A stretch of DNA of 64,000 nt from Prorocentrum cordatum (Eukaryota; Sar; Dinophyceae; Prorocentrales; Prorocentraceae), in contig CAUYUJ010003381.1 of NCBI GenBank assembly GCA_963575745.1, forward strand, positions 291,227 through 355,226, in the 5' to 3' direction. Of the stretch, positions 42,681 through 52,674 are shown piece after piece (position 1 is the stretch's first letter; each line of letters begins with the position of its first letter). The position numbers were made by a program, and so were the translations under genes. Under the pieces are notes generated by a model, which saw nothing but the letters and a program-made list of their open reading frames with translations, searched no databases and was not told the origin of the DNA.

Positions 42681-43484
42681 CAACGGTAGAGCACGTTCTT
42701 TCTCATATGAAGACAGACCCGTCTCCTCTGGGCGGGTGTGTTGCTTAGATGCTCGTTCCACTCGCTCCGCTCATGCGTCGAACGCTGAGTCGAACACGAG
42801 TCGAACTTGAGGCGATGTATTGTAGTCGAACTGGAGTCGAGCAGATCCGTTCGATGGGCTCCAGGAAGGGTCGCAAAAACGAGCCCCGGGCCCGCAGACC
42901 CCCCCGTACGAGCCGCTCGCGATCCAGTTCCTAGTTCGATCTGGCCCGCTCGCGATTTGGTCTGCGATTCTGCTGGACACGTTCGCGGTCTGGTTTGCGA
43001 TCCGGCTCGCCGGCGATTCGCAGCGATATGGTTCTAGGCGATGCGATGACGATGTTCGGATTCATTGGTTTACGGCGTACCACCGACCCCTTGGAAGCCC
43101 GAAGTCTTTCTTCCGAGGGGCGTTGTCGTAGCAGTGTCTTGGCGCCGTGCGTCCACCTGGGTAACCCGAAGCCGTGCTCAACATTTACTCTGTTGGATCA
43201 TCTGGGGGCCCTCTTGCGGGCATCGTTGGGCCTCCTGTGGGCTTTTGGGGGGCCTCTGCAGGCCCCTTCGGGGCGTCTTGGGTCGGCTCCGCTTCCAGAC
43301 GATGCGATGACTGTTTTCTGATTCGATGCAGGGCTGCCTGCCTGCTGCCCCCCAACCGATCATGAGCTGACAGCTAGCACCCATACCTATGCAGCCCCAG
43401 ATCTCTCGGGTGGCACTCCGTGGGGGGCTGTGGGTCCGTGAGTGTGTTGTCGCATGGGGCCCCCTGCTCGAGCGGGAGCCCCTA
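42681..43484. other. Unassigned; GTCGAAC-rich patch and short phrase array
   Basis: GAGTCGAAC-like phrases recur at 42775-42860. A short 10-11 bp phrase array (GGGGGCCTCTGC, GGGGCGTCTTGG) is at about 43200-43280. Confidence 0.5.
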
Positions 43485-43650
43485 CACCTTAGGCGATGCT
43501 TAAGAAAACTTAAAATTTCGGCCAGTGTCTCGATTATTCTTAATGTTTCAGTGTAAATCCTACAAATTTGGTAGAACAATTGGAGTTTTTATTCAAATTC
43601 TGAGACTATGAATTTCTTAACCCATGATTTCTTAAGCATTTCGCAGGGTG
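43485..43650. mobile_element. Element N, copy 2
   Basis: TA at 43483-43484 and 43651-43652; CACCTTAGGCGATGCTTAAG at the left, CTTAAGCATTTCGCAGGGTG at the right. Confidence 0.9.
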
Positions 43651-43876
43651 TATTGGGTCCAACCCGCACCCATGCCTGTGGCGCCTTCATCTCCTTGCCC
43701 GTCCCCCCTGGACCCCCGACGTCCTGGCTTCTGTTTTGTCATAGCGTCGACCCCCACGAGGTCTCGACCCGCTCCCCGGGACCCCCGGCCCGGTGAGGAC
43801 CCCCCACCGGAGTCCGAAGCTGGGGAACCACCTTCCGCCGTGAGCTCTTCACGAGTCGAGGGGGCCTGGGCCATTC

Positions 43877-43940
43877 CTCCTCCTTATCCTCCTCCTCCTC
43901 CTCCTCCTCCTCCTCCTCCTCCTCCTCCTCCTCCTCCTGG
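43877..43940 (+). repeat. TCC array
   Basis: Pure (CTC)n of about 60 bp. Confidence 0.95.
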
Positions 43941-44334
43941 GTAGTCGAAGGCCAGACTGTCAGATTGGATTGGGCCCCAAGGGCCAATCTGGCCCGGCCA
44001 AGCTGGACGATCTGGGTGATTCGCCAGACTGGATTCGTGTTGGCTCCCTCGCCAGATTGCCCCCGTTTGCCAGATTGGGCCTGCCAGATTGGCGCCAGAT
44101 TGGCTTCGACTACCCAGCCTATCTCGGCGGCTGCGCAGGGTCACGCCAGGGTGTGGTCTGCGGGCGGCGCCGCTGGGGGCCTGTGAGGGCACGGCACTCG
44201 TCGCAGGGCTCCTCGGGGGCGCGGCGGAGAGCCCTGTCGAGGTCCCCGCCTGCACCCCGGAGTGCCCCGCAGGGTGTGGGATGCCAACCACACCCTCTGC
44301 AAACCGCGTCTTCGGAGTCGCCGAGCATGGGCTA

Positions 44335-44470
44335 TAGTCAGCCCGCGGAGTGAGGATGGCGGACTTTCCAAGGTGACCCTTGCATCCTCCCCTTTGGGCC
44401 CATCCTTGGCCGCTTTCGCTGGCCGCGCCCCGCTCGCAAAAAGTCTCGGCATCATCATACGGGGTGACTA
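44335..44470. mobile_element. Element P, copy 3 (shortened)
   Basis: TATAGTCAGCCCGCGGAGTG at the left and CATACGGGGTGACTATA at the right. TA at 44333-44334 and 44471-44472. About 40 bp shorter than the other copies. Shares TTTCGCTGGCCGCGCCCCG with copy 2. Confidence 0.8.
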
Positions 44471-44472
44471 TA

Positions 44473-44639
44473 CAGTGCCGTTTTTCATACATGCTCCGCG
44501 TGCGGATCATGTATAAAAGATGCAGGGGCTTCGTACTGGAAACAACCATGAGCTCATGCATAAAGATACTCCTAGATTCACCATCCTTAAAAAAAACAGT
44601 ATGTTTCAAACACATCCCATGGATTAAAAGACTGCCCTG
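44473..44639. mobile_element. Element Q, copy 2
   Basis: TA at 44471-44472 (shared with P copy 3) and 44640-44641. CAGTGCCGTTTTTCATACAT and CCATGGATTAAAAGACTGCCCTG (in parts) are imperfect inverted termini. Confidence 0.87.
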
Positions 44640-44867
44640 TATAGGTTTGAGCGCGTGGTGTGCGTCTCCTCGGCCTCGGAGGCGGCCGCCGCCCGCCCGC
44701 GCCCGCCCGCGCCCGCGCCCGCGCCCGCCTCGGCGCTGCCCTGCCTGCTGACCAGCCGCCCCGCCGCGGTGCGGCCCGTGGCGAGCGGCGCCCAGGCGGC
44801 CGGCGGGCCGCCGCCGGCCGCCGCTGCGCTGGTCATGCAGTTCTGCACGCACGAGATTCGGGGGAGC
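44640..44867. other. GC-rich unassigned sequence
   Basis: CGCCCG hexamer-like run at 44690-44727; otherwise nothing recognised. Confidence 0.4.
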
Positions 44868-45063
44868 GTAAGACCCGGGTTTGCCGGGACTCGGGTTCGC
44901 CATCGTTTTTTGACGACCGCGACTCGGATTTTGACGAGGAGGAGTTTCGTGGGATGTCTGCAGCGGGAGGCCTCGTCAACATGCAGGCTCGGCCTCGTCA
45001 TTTTTTTGACGACCTCGTCGGGGATTTCCGAGTCCCCCGTACCCGGGTCTTACGTCTCCCCGA
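44868..45063. mobile_element. Element EE, copy 1 (nested in FF)
   Basis: TCGGGGGAGCGTAAGACCCG at the left and CGGGTCTTACGTCTCCCCGA at the right. Perfect 5-bp duplication GAGAT at 44863-44867 and 45064-45068. Inner TTTTTTGACGA repeats. No coding capacity. Confidence 0.92.
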
Positions 45064-45262
45064 GAGATGGGCACGGAAAGAATGGGTACGATGCCCAACA
45101 GCGGATCTTGTTCATTTTGAACAGGGCTCGCTGTCCACGCCGCCGCGGCCTGTGTCCATTCGAGACAGGGGGCCGCCTGCCCAACAGCGGCCGCTGTTGG
45201 CTTGGGACAACATTTGCTGTTGGGCATTGTACCCATTTTTTCGGTACCCATTTCGGGCGTCC
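45064..45262. mobile_element. Element FF, copy 1
   Basis: ATGGGCACGGAAAGAATGGG...GATGCCCAACAG pairs with CTGTTGGGCATTGTACCC...CGGTACCCATT. The TA dinucleotides at 45087-45088 and 45230-45231 are the uninterrupted equivalents of the O and N insertion sites at 63 kb. Confidence 0.88.
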
Positions 45263-45400
45263 GAAGCAGTGGCGAAGCGCCCTGGCTCGCCTATACCTCC
45301 ACCAAAGACTGTTCTGAGAACCCTCCGTGGTTTGTTCTAAGAGCCTTCCGTGGTTTGCACGATCTGCTCTTGGAGCCTGTCTGGCCAGGAGGGTCTTGTT

Positions 45401-45436
<36 letters not shown>

Positions 45437-45541
45437 GGTTTCATGTTCTGAGAACATTGTTTTGGTTGTTCGAACATTCTCGGGCTCTTAGAAGATGTCG
45501 TAGTAGGCCTAGAGGTATGCCAGGACGGTCGGCCCCTCCTC
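45263..45541. mobile_element. Element E, copy 3, with TA array
   Basis: GTGGCGAAGCGCCCTGGC...CTGTTCTGAGAACC at the left and TTAGAAGATGTCGTAGTAGG...GGACGGTCGGCCCCTCCTC at the right. A (TA)n run of about 30 bp at 45403-45432 sits inside. Confidence 0.72.
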
Positions 45542-45729
45542 AGGTTTGGTAGCAGGTTCATCCTGAGTAGCTGTTTGACGGTCCCGAGGCCCGGTGAGTG
45601 CCCTCACCAGAGTGCGAAGTCCGAAGATGGCGAACAACTTTGCGCCGCAAGTGTTTCGTGACTCGAAGGGGTGTGGGCCATTCCTCTTCCCTGCTACAGG
45701 CTTGAGCGCCTGATATTCTTTCATCAGCC

Positions 45730-45900
45730 TCAGCTACGCGCAGAGGGGGGTTAGGGGAAGGGGGTAAGGCTTCTTGAAAGTACACCTGCTCCTTAGAAAG
45801 CGCGGGCCTTGTCTGTAGATGTAGGGCCAGCGCCTTCTGAGAAGCGGAAGCCTTCTAAGAAGCTTTCCCCCTCCCCCTACCCCCGTGTGTGCGCCGCCAA
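45730..45900. repeat. Repeat Z, copy 1
   Basis: CTTCTTGAAAGTACACCTGC...CGCGGGCCTTGTCTGTAGATG...GCCTTCTAAGAAGC and a terminal GCGCCGCC match 59.74-59.88 kb. Confidence 0.65.
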
Positions 45901-45984
45901 GCCGCTGCGTGGCATAGCTAACTCATGCACAGGCCGCCCGAATGATCGGAGGAGGATAATGTACCCATACCGGGACCCTTTCCT

Positions 45985-46090
45985 CGTGTTTGCTTTCCTC
46001 GTCGCCACCGCTGGATTCGCCTCGAAATTTATGTCAGAACGCACCCTGGAAGAGGTCCGGGGAGCAGCGACATCGGTACTGCTTGGTTCC
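45985..46090 (+). repeat. Family S1, copy 4
   Basis: TCGTCGCCACCGCTGGATTC, CGCCTCGAAATT, GTCAGAACGCACCCTGG, AGAGGTCCGGGGAGCAGCG. Confidence 0.78.
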
Positions 46091-46091
46091 C

Positions 46092-46200
46092 CACAGTGGT
46101 GTCGAAGTAAATGGGTCCGGAGGATCGCGACGCATCGCCGATGTAGCAGTAATGCTGCGCGATCCTCCGACTCCATCTGCTCGGATCCCATATAGGAGGC
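46092..46200. mobile_element. Element L, copy 2 (short)
   Basis: GGGTCCGGAGGATCGCGACG pairs with CTGCGCGATCCTCCGACTCC. The right end GGATCCCATATAGGAGGC is as in copy 1. Confidence 0.7.
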
Positions 46201-47229
46201 TTCTAGCTGCGTTCAGTTGCAAACTCATAGGAGCTTTGTATGTCCTCGAAACTCCGTCACTAGAATGCATCAGCGTCGATCCAGCGTCGATTTAGCGTCG
46301 ATTTAGCGTCGATACGCAAGCGCCAGCAAGGTGGCATGGGAGGCTCCCAGGAGTTGGCACAGAAACTGCGAGGAGTATCGAAACTTCAAGCAATGGCGCA
46401 ACGTCCCTAGACATGCTCGCGTTGTGAAACAGATCGAGGCAGAAGGTTTTTGGCCCCCAGGTGCCTTCGCCGGGTGCTGGGGCCGTCGGAACACGACACG
46501 GTAAGTATGAGACAATGGCCGTGGGGAAAGGGTCGGGACTTTCGGAGACCCCTGGTGAAAGGGGTCGAAGTTCGAGGGCGTCCAAGAGAGTGGCGAGGAT
46601 TGAAGGGGTGTTGAAGTCTTCGTCGTTGAGGCGTCGGTTCTGGCAGGTTTTCTCTCCTCTGGAAGCAGCTGCGCCTTGTCGAGGGCTTTCTTTGGGTGCT
46701 AGACTCGTCCCGAACGGCCGCTTGGTGCCCCAGGAGGGTGAGGGCCAGGAGGGGGAACGAAGACCGAAGCTGCAAACAGCGGCCCAGCATCGCGCCCTGC
46801 CGACATGCCCGCCGAACAATGGTTCAACCAGCCTTCTGGTGGCCTGTGCGGCACGGTATTGGGTCGTAAGTTCTGACCGAGGCAGTGTTGTGTGCGCACG
46901 TGGGGCTCCTGTTCTTGACGCCGCTGCTGTCGTTGTCAGTGCACTCTCCGTTGTCCCGAGAGCAAGTCGTGACAGGCCGATCGCACTCCCAGGGCGGTCG
47001 GCCCCCGCCCAGGAGCACGGGGGCCCCCACGAGTGGGGCGATGGCTCGCGGGTGCGGATCTCGCGGCGAGGGCCACGAATCGCCCTGGAGGAATCGGGTG
47101 TCGGGAGACACGGGTCCCGAGTTTCCGCTCCGTGTTCGGGTCCCCGGGGATGGCAAACAATTGCTCAGGCTGGTCGTGGAGGAAGACCCAGGGGTCCAGG
47201 GCCTCCCCGATGTCATGGCCCCTTCGTTC
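46201..47229. other. Unassigned sequence, with an 11-bp tandem
   Basis: GCGTCGATYYA is repeated four times at 46269-46313. A 265-codon open frame at 46461-47258 matches no family I recognise, and its end runs into an F2 copy, so I do not call it a gene. Confidence 0.45.
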
Positions 47230-47394
47230 AGGAGGGGGACCACACACAGACACAATGAATAGTCGACTCCCAGGAACCTATGGGAAACTACGGGGAGTGG
47301 GGGCGAAGACGAATCTCCAGAACATGTGGAAAACCAGGGGGGAATCCTGGGAGTTGTGTGTGGTTCTGAACTCGTGTGTCCCTGGGCCCCTTCG
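47230..47394 (+). mobile_element. Family F2, copy 3
   Basis: CACACACAGACACAATGAAT, AGTCGACTCCCAGGAA at the left; TGTGTGTCCCTGGGCCCC-like right end. Confidence 0.8.
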
Positions 47395-47491
47395 GCCTGA
47401 TTCTCTCTCAGTGCGCTCCCTGGCCCCCCCCCCTTGTCCTCGCCCGGTGGGCCCCCCCCTCCTTCCTGGCCCCCACCCTTCCCGGGCGCAC

Positions 47492-47645
47492 CCAGGAGGA
47501 GGAGGAGGAGGAGGAGGAGGAGGAGGAGGAGGAGGAGGAGGAGGAGGAGGAGGAGGAGGAGGAGGAGGAAGGAGGGAGGAGGAGGAGGAGGAGGAGGGGG
47601 AGGAGGAGGAGGAGGAGGAGGAGGAGGAGGAGGAGGAGGAGGAGG
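47492..47645 (+). repeat. GGA array
   Basis: Long (GGA)n with one AAGG break at 47568. Confidence 0.97.
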
Positions 47646-47703
47646 TGGGTGGCGGCGGAGGCCCAGCAGCAGCTCCTGCCCACCTTGGCGGGGCTCAAGA
47701 GAC

Positions 47704-47874
47704 TCGAGGGTGGACAGACCTCCCACCCTGACACGTCGATGAAGGAGTTGGCCGTTTCCGAATCGCGAGAAGTTGTCGCGGCTGTCATTTTTGCGGGTCC
47801 AGGCCCGTCGTTTTCGGTCCCAGGCCGTTTTCACTAAGGGGAGGTTTACTAAAGGGAGGTTTGCCCACCGCCGA
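47704..47874. mobile_element. Element V, copy 2
   Basis: TCGAGGGTGGACAGACCTCC at the left and GGAGGTTTGCCCACCGCCGA at the right. Perfect 5-bp duplication GAGAC at 47699-47703 and 47875-47879. Confidence 0.9.
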
Positions 47875-47884
47875 GAGACGGGGG

Positions 47885-48060
47885 CCAATGCAAGCGGGGG
47901 TCAGCCGGAGCGCCAGATCTTGCAGGATCCTGCGGAGCCAGGGGTGCATGGTGCGGGGCTTGGGTGCAGGATCCTGCAGGATCGTGCAGGAATTTGTGTG
48001 ATCTTGCAGGGCTTGATTGACCCGGGTCTGGATGGACCCGGGTCAGTGCATCCCCGAACG
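47885..48060. repeat. Repeat T, copy 2
   Basis: GATCTTGCAGGATCCTGCGG, TGCAGGATCCTGCAGGATCG, GACCCGGGTC...GACCCGGGTCAGTGCATCCC. Dense palindromes around GGATCC and CCCGGG. Confidence 0.7.
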
Positions 48061-48139
48061 TGGTCAGGTTTTTGATTGTCGCCGTCGCCGTCGCCGATCG
48101 GGCCTCTCCCTGGGCTGGAAGTGGGTGTTCAGAGGACCG

Positions 48140-48310
48140 CGTATAGCGTGGAGCCTCGACGCGCGCGTGTCCGAGCTCATGGGGGCAATTCCGGGAGCAT
48201 TTTGTGGGCATTCCTGAGGGGGACCACGTCTAGCGTAGAGCCTCGACGCGCGCGTGTCCGAGCTCATCGGGGCAATTCCGGGAGTATCTTGTGGGCAATC
48301 TTGAGGGCAA
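48140..48310 (+). repeat. Tandem duplication, about 83-bp period
   Basis: TAGCGTGGAGCCTCGACGCG, CGCGTGTCCGAGCTCAT and GGGGCAATTCCGGGAG occur twice in a row. Confidence 0.9.
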
Positions 48311-48579
48311 TTTCGGATTCCTCTCGGGGCAGTCTCGCGATCTCGTGCCCTACCCGGCATCAAGCCTGATATGACCCCCCTCGGGCGAGGGTACAGGGGG
48401 CAGTCGGCATCGCCAAAGCACACATCTCATCTGATGGCCCTCGGCCCATCCCGCAACCGCGCCTGGGTTGTGGGCATGAAGCCTATTAGATGTTCGTTGG
48501 GATCTCGTGGGGGGCCTCTCGGGGGCCTCTTGGAGGCGTTATGCCGTTGTTTGTTCCTCCATGCGGTCCGCCACGATGC

Positions 48580-48812
48580 GGATAGGAGGAGGAGGAGGAG
48601 GACAAAGAGGAGGAGGAGGAGGACAAAGAGGAGGAGGAGGAGGAGGAGGAGGAGGAGAAGGAGGAGGGGGAGGAGGAGGAGGAGGAGGAGGAGGAGGAGG
48701 AGGGAGGAGGAGGAGGAGGAGGAGGAGGAGGGGGAGGAGGAGGAGGAGGAGGGAGGAGGAGGAGGAGGAGGGAGGAGGAGGGATGAGGAGGAGGAGGAGG
48801 CGGAGGAGGCAG
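48580..48812 (+). repeat. GGA array
   Basis: (GGA)n with occasional ACAAAG and G insertions. Confidence 0.97.
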
Positions 48813-48914
48813 TTATGCAGTTGTTTTCTGTTCTCGCGCTCTTTCCTGCTTCATCTTCGTGCCTGAGTGCGCCTGCGGTGCACCCCACCGCTTGCTGACC
48901 GGCGCCCGACATTC

Positions 48915-49075
48915 AGGAGGGGAAAAAACACACAGACACAATTAATCGTCGATCCCAAGGAAATATTGGGAAATATGGGAAGTGTGGGGGGAAGACAAAA
49001 ACCAGAGAAGATGAGAAAACCATAGGGAATCCTGTTGTTTGTGTGTATTTACTTGTGTGTCCCAGGGCCCCTTCA
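48915..49075 (+). mobile_element. Family F2, copy 4
   Basis: AAACACACAGACACAATTAA, TCGTCGATCCC, AAATATGGGAAGTGTGGGG and TGTGTGTATTTACTTGTGTG. Intact-looking copy. Confidence 0.88.
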
Positions 49076-49283
49076 TAAGAATCTGGACCACCTCTGGCGC
49101 CCGCGGGTTTGAGACAGCAGTTCTGCCGCTCGCCGGGGCAATTTCAGGCCCACCCCTTCTCCACGACGCGGGCCCGATGGCCCAGGCGCACGCTGGGGGC
49201 AGGCCCTCCCTGGGCCCAACCAGAGCCTGTGCGGGTTCTGCCTCGTGTGGCCTGAGGGTCGCCCTGCAAAGAGCAGTACACTC

Positions 49284-49445
49284 AGGAGGCGAAAAAACAC
49301 ACAGACACAATTAATCGTCGATTCCCCAGAAAATGTGGAAAAAATATGGGCAGTGGGGGGGGAGACAAAAACCCAGAAAATATGGGAAAATATGGGACAT
49401 CCTTTTATTTGTGTGTATTTATTTGTGTGTCCCAGGGCACCTTCA
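49284..49445 (+). mobile_element. Family F2, copy 5
   Basis: Same phrases as copy 4, only 209 bp downstream of it and in the same orientation. Confidence 0.88.
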
Positions 49446-50545
49446 TATACGGATATACCCTCGGCGTGGGCTTGGTTGTCGAGGCCTCGCGTGTTCAGGA
49501 TTTCTCACATGGTCCAGTCCAGACGAGTTCCTGCTCCTCCTCCCCGCCTCAATCAGTGCCGGCCAAGCTCAAATGGGAGTCCCCAGGTGAGGTTGCTCGT
49601 TGCATAGAGGAGTACCTCAAGCGAGTGGAACAGTTGACCTAAAGCTCTCAGCAGAGCTGAGGCAGCCTGCAGAGGCAAGATGTCGAGCGGGGTGTTCGAG
49701 AGGATCCAAGCTTAAGCGTGGAGAGAGCGAGCGACGGTGCGACGAGAGCCCCCACCCCTCCGTTCTCGAGCAACAGTGATTGCAACCCGCCCCCCCGCTG
49801 CTGCCGCCGCTACTACCGTCGATCGTGACACTGAGACTGACTTCGTGATTAACTCGTCTCATCTCATCCTTCCGGCCCTTGCTTGGTTTGACAGGTCCGC
49901 GGGTTTAAGTTGGTGTGTTCTGATTCCCCCTGCTCGTTAGGTCTTGAGTCGGGTCTCATGGTCTCGCCCATCCGTTCAGCCAAACTCCGAATCTGAGCCA
50001 ATCCCCGTCCTCCCCAGGAGGAGTAGGGAGGGAGGGAGGTAAGGAGGAAGGAAGGGATGGAGGGAGGGAGGGATGGGAGGGAGGGGGAGGGAGAGGGGGA
50101 GGAATCAAGCTAGGTGCGCTCGCGTCATATCTGACATCCTACCCCTCCCTCCCATTCCTTACCATGGCGTAGATCCCCTCTCTACTCGCACAGTCGGATG
50201 TCGAGCAGGGCAATGATCCCGAAAGGGTACGCAATGCATCGTAGAGCACGGCATGGCATGGCGTAGAAGAGCACCGCAAAGCGTAGTATGTCACAGCATG
50301 GCGTGGCGTGGCGTAGTGAAGAATTGCATCACAAAGCTTTGCAACGCAAAGCATGGCATCGCACAGCGGCCCCGAACATAACATTGCATAGCATGGCGTT
50401 GAAGATCAAAGCGTAGCATGGCATAGCACGACGTGGCACTTAAGCACTGCATATCACAGCTTCAGCTGAAGGCATGGCATCGCGCAGCGGAACGCAACCT
50501 AGCATTGCATTGCATGCCGTGGCATGGCACGGGAAATGACGCCAG
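49446..50545. other. Unassigned, with purine tract and GCATGG-type repeats
   Basis: GGGA-rich purine tract at 50020-50100. 50230-50540 is full of AGCATGGCRTAGC-like words, resembling in complement the GCTAT array at 60.4-60.8 kb. No gene recognised. Confidence 0.55.
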
Positions 50546-50705
50546 CGCTGCAGCGGGAGCACGATTCGGAACGAGCGGAAGCGCGGAAATGAGGCCAGCG
50601 CTGCAGCGGGAGCACGATTCGGAACGAGCGGAAACACGGAAATGAGGCCAGCGCTGCAGCGGGAGCACGATTCGGAACGAGCGGGGTCAGAAAAATGAGG
50701 CCGGT
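50546..50705 (+). repeat. 53-bp tandem repeat W (3 units)
   Basis: GCGCTGCAGCGGGAGCACGA, TTCGGAACGAGCGG and AAATGAGGCCA recur three times at 53-bp steps. The complementary unit occurs at about 56163-56225 and 56415-56500. Confidence 0.92.
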
Positions 50706-51095
50706 GCCTCAGCGAGAGCAGCATTAAAAAAATGGTGGCGAAAATCCAACTCCGGGGAGTGTGTAAAAAAACAGTACGCGGGGGGGGCGAACACTCCCAA
50801 CGCGCCATCAGGGGAAGGAGGTCAGTAGTATTCATATTGAGTAATTGTGGAGGGAGGGAGGGAGGGAGGGAGGGAGGGAGGGAGGAGGAAGAGGCACTCT
50901 CCCCCAAGGCCAAGCTCATCCTGTCCACGCCGAGCCCTCTGGCGGTGCCCCTGCTGGGCACGCCGACCGCCTCGCCGCCGAGCAAGGCGCGCCTGCGCGC
51001 GCGCGCCTGCGCGACGGAGGTGTTGGCCTGGCGAATAGCGAGGCGAGGAGACCTGCGCCATGGTAAGGGATGGAGGGGGGGGCAGGACGTCATTT
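50706..51095. repeat. Segment paralogous to 55.9-56.8 kb
   Basis: 50720-50860 in reverse complement matches 55985-56160 (ACTATGAATACTACT, CCTGATGRCG, GGAGTTGGNTTTT). 51033-51095 in direct orientation matches 56737-56800 (GCGAATAGCGAGGCGAGGAG, ACCTGCGCCATGGTAAGGGA). A GGGA tract at 50850-50883 replaces the CTCC tract. Confidence 0.75.
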
Positions 51096-51109
51096 ATAAC
51101 GCGAGCGCA

Positions 51110-51408
51110 CCTAGCTTTGTGCTCCTTCTCCTTCCTCCTTCTCCTCCTCCTCCTGCTCTTTCCTCCTCCTCCCCCTCCTCCTCCTCCTCCTCCTCTCCTC
51201 CTCCTCCTCCTTCTCCACCTCATCCTCCTCCTCCTGCTCTTCCTCCTCCTGCTCCTCTCCTCCTCCTCCTCCTCCACCTCCTCTCCTCCTCCTCCTCCTC
51301 CTCCTCCTCCTCCTCCCCCTTCCCTCCTCCCCCTCCCCTCCTCCTCCTCCTCCTCCTCCTCTCCTCCCTCCTCCTCCTCCTCCTCCTCCTCCTCCTCCTC
51401 CTCCTCCC

Positions 51409-51440
<32 letters not shown>

Positions 51441-51560
51441 CTCCTCCCCCTCCTCTTCATCCCCGTCATCCTACTCCTCCCCCCCTCCTCCTCCTCCTCC
51501 TCCTTCTCCTCCTCCTCCTCTTCCTCCTCCTCCTCCTTCCCCTCCTCCTGCTTCCCGTCA
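51110..51560 (+). repeat. TCC array with ATC interruption
   Basis: (CTC)n with a (ATC)n block at 51412-51437. Long open frames on both strands are repeat translations. Confidence 0.96.
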
Positions 51561-52186
51561 CATTGCACCGATGCCCGATCGTCACACCTTACCCTCGCTA
51601 TCGCCGTGGAGAAGCTATTGGGGGAGCACTCGTCCCCACGGCAGGATTCGTCCCCCAAGGCGCCCAAGGAAAGGGTCCAGGAAGCAGCAGCAGCAGCGCC
51701 AGTGTGCGATCCATGTTCTGTTCCACCTGTGGGCCCCAGCCCGGGAACAACAGTCCCCAAGTTGTTCGAGTTGATGCGTCGCCCAGTCCTCCAACTGATC
51801 TTCTGGGGCGTCGAGCAGCGGCTTGGGAGTCCATCAGTGTCTCCGCTGCGAAGGAGGGGGTTCCCCTCCCCCCTCATGTTTCTCCTCCCCCCCTCCTGCT
51901 TGCAGTCTGGCGCCATCGTGTCGCTGAAGTTTGCCTCGCTGTGGTCCTCGCGCCCTTCGCGCAGCCGCGCCGAGCGTGGGCGCAGGAGAGAGCACCCGTC
52001 CCCGCCCATCCGGCGTGCGACGACGCCGCCCGCCCCCGCCGCCCGCCCCGCGGCGGTTTCCGATGACGGCCGCCCCCCCCGCTGGGCCTCCGATGGCGTC
52101 CGCGGCTGCTCGTGCTCGCCGTTCCCCGCGTCCTGCCCCTGTCCGCTCGCTGCGCCGTGCCCTCGCCCTCCCCCTCTCTTCCCCCA
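51561..52186. other. Unassigned sequence
   Basis: GC-rich, without recognised repeats or coding signature. Confidence 0.4.
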
Positions 52187-52292
52187 ACATCGCTCGGGCG
52201 TGTGCCTTTTTCCTCCGGCGAGGAGCAGCCTGCATCACCGTGCGGGACACGAAGCCAAAACGTGCACGGGGAACCGGCCAACCGAGCGATCG
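52187..52292. mobile_element. Element D, copy 2 (diverged)
   Basis: CATCGCTCGGGCGTGTGCC at the left, ACCGAGCGATCGCG at the right, TTTTTCCTCCGGCGAGGA inside as in the 54.2-kb copy. Confidence 0.65.
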
Positions 52293-52396
52293 CGCGTCTC
52301 CCTGTCAGCGTCTGGTCGTTGCGCCGTGCTTTCGCCCTCCTCCCTCGGAAGCTGGGCGAGGGCTGCCAAAACTGTGGCTGCCAAAACGGCCCTCCC

Positions 52397-52482
52397 GGAA
52401 GGAAAAAACAACTCCCCGGAATGAGGCGCGGCACGCGAAACAGTCAACGGGCTACTTCCCGGAAGGACGAAGACAACTTCCC
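52397..52482 (+). repeat. Short direct repeat
   Basis: CCCGGAAGGAAAAAACAACT is followed 59 bp later by CCCGGAAGGACGAAGACAAC. Confidence 0.7.
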
Positions 52483-52674
52483 GCAGGTCGATTTCAGCAG
52501 CCACGGATTTCGCAGCCCTTGCCCGGCTCCCTCCTCCCCTTCCCCCTCCTGCAGCAATGCACACCGACCTCACCGCCCCGGCGCAGCACAGAGGACGCCG
52601 GGCGCAAGGCCGAGGGCGGGCGCCGCCGGCCTCGGGGTGTTCTCTCTTTCCTCTGACGCCTCTGTTTCTCGTTC

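Noticed and set aside
40841-42810. 456- and 305-codon proline/threonine-rich frames resembling cell-wall or mucin proteins
   Set aside because: They follow the CCCCACTGTC minisatellite and its C-rich flanks, and frames are open on both strands alike.
46461-47258. 265-codon repeat-poor open frame
   Set aside because: GC-rich DNA yields such frames by chance. It ends inside an F2 element and contains no family signature I recognise. Kept only as unassigned sequence.
50732-52424. Open frames of 395-454 codons
   Set aside because: Carried by the TCC/ATC array; sequence outside the array shows no conserved motif.
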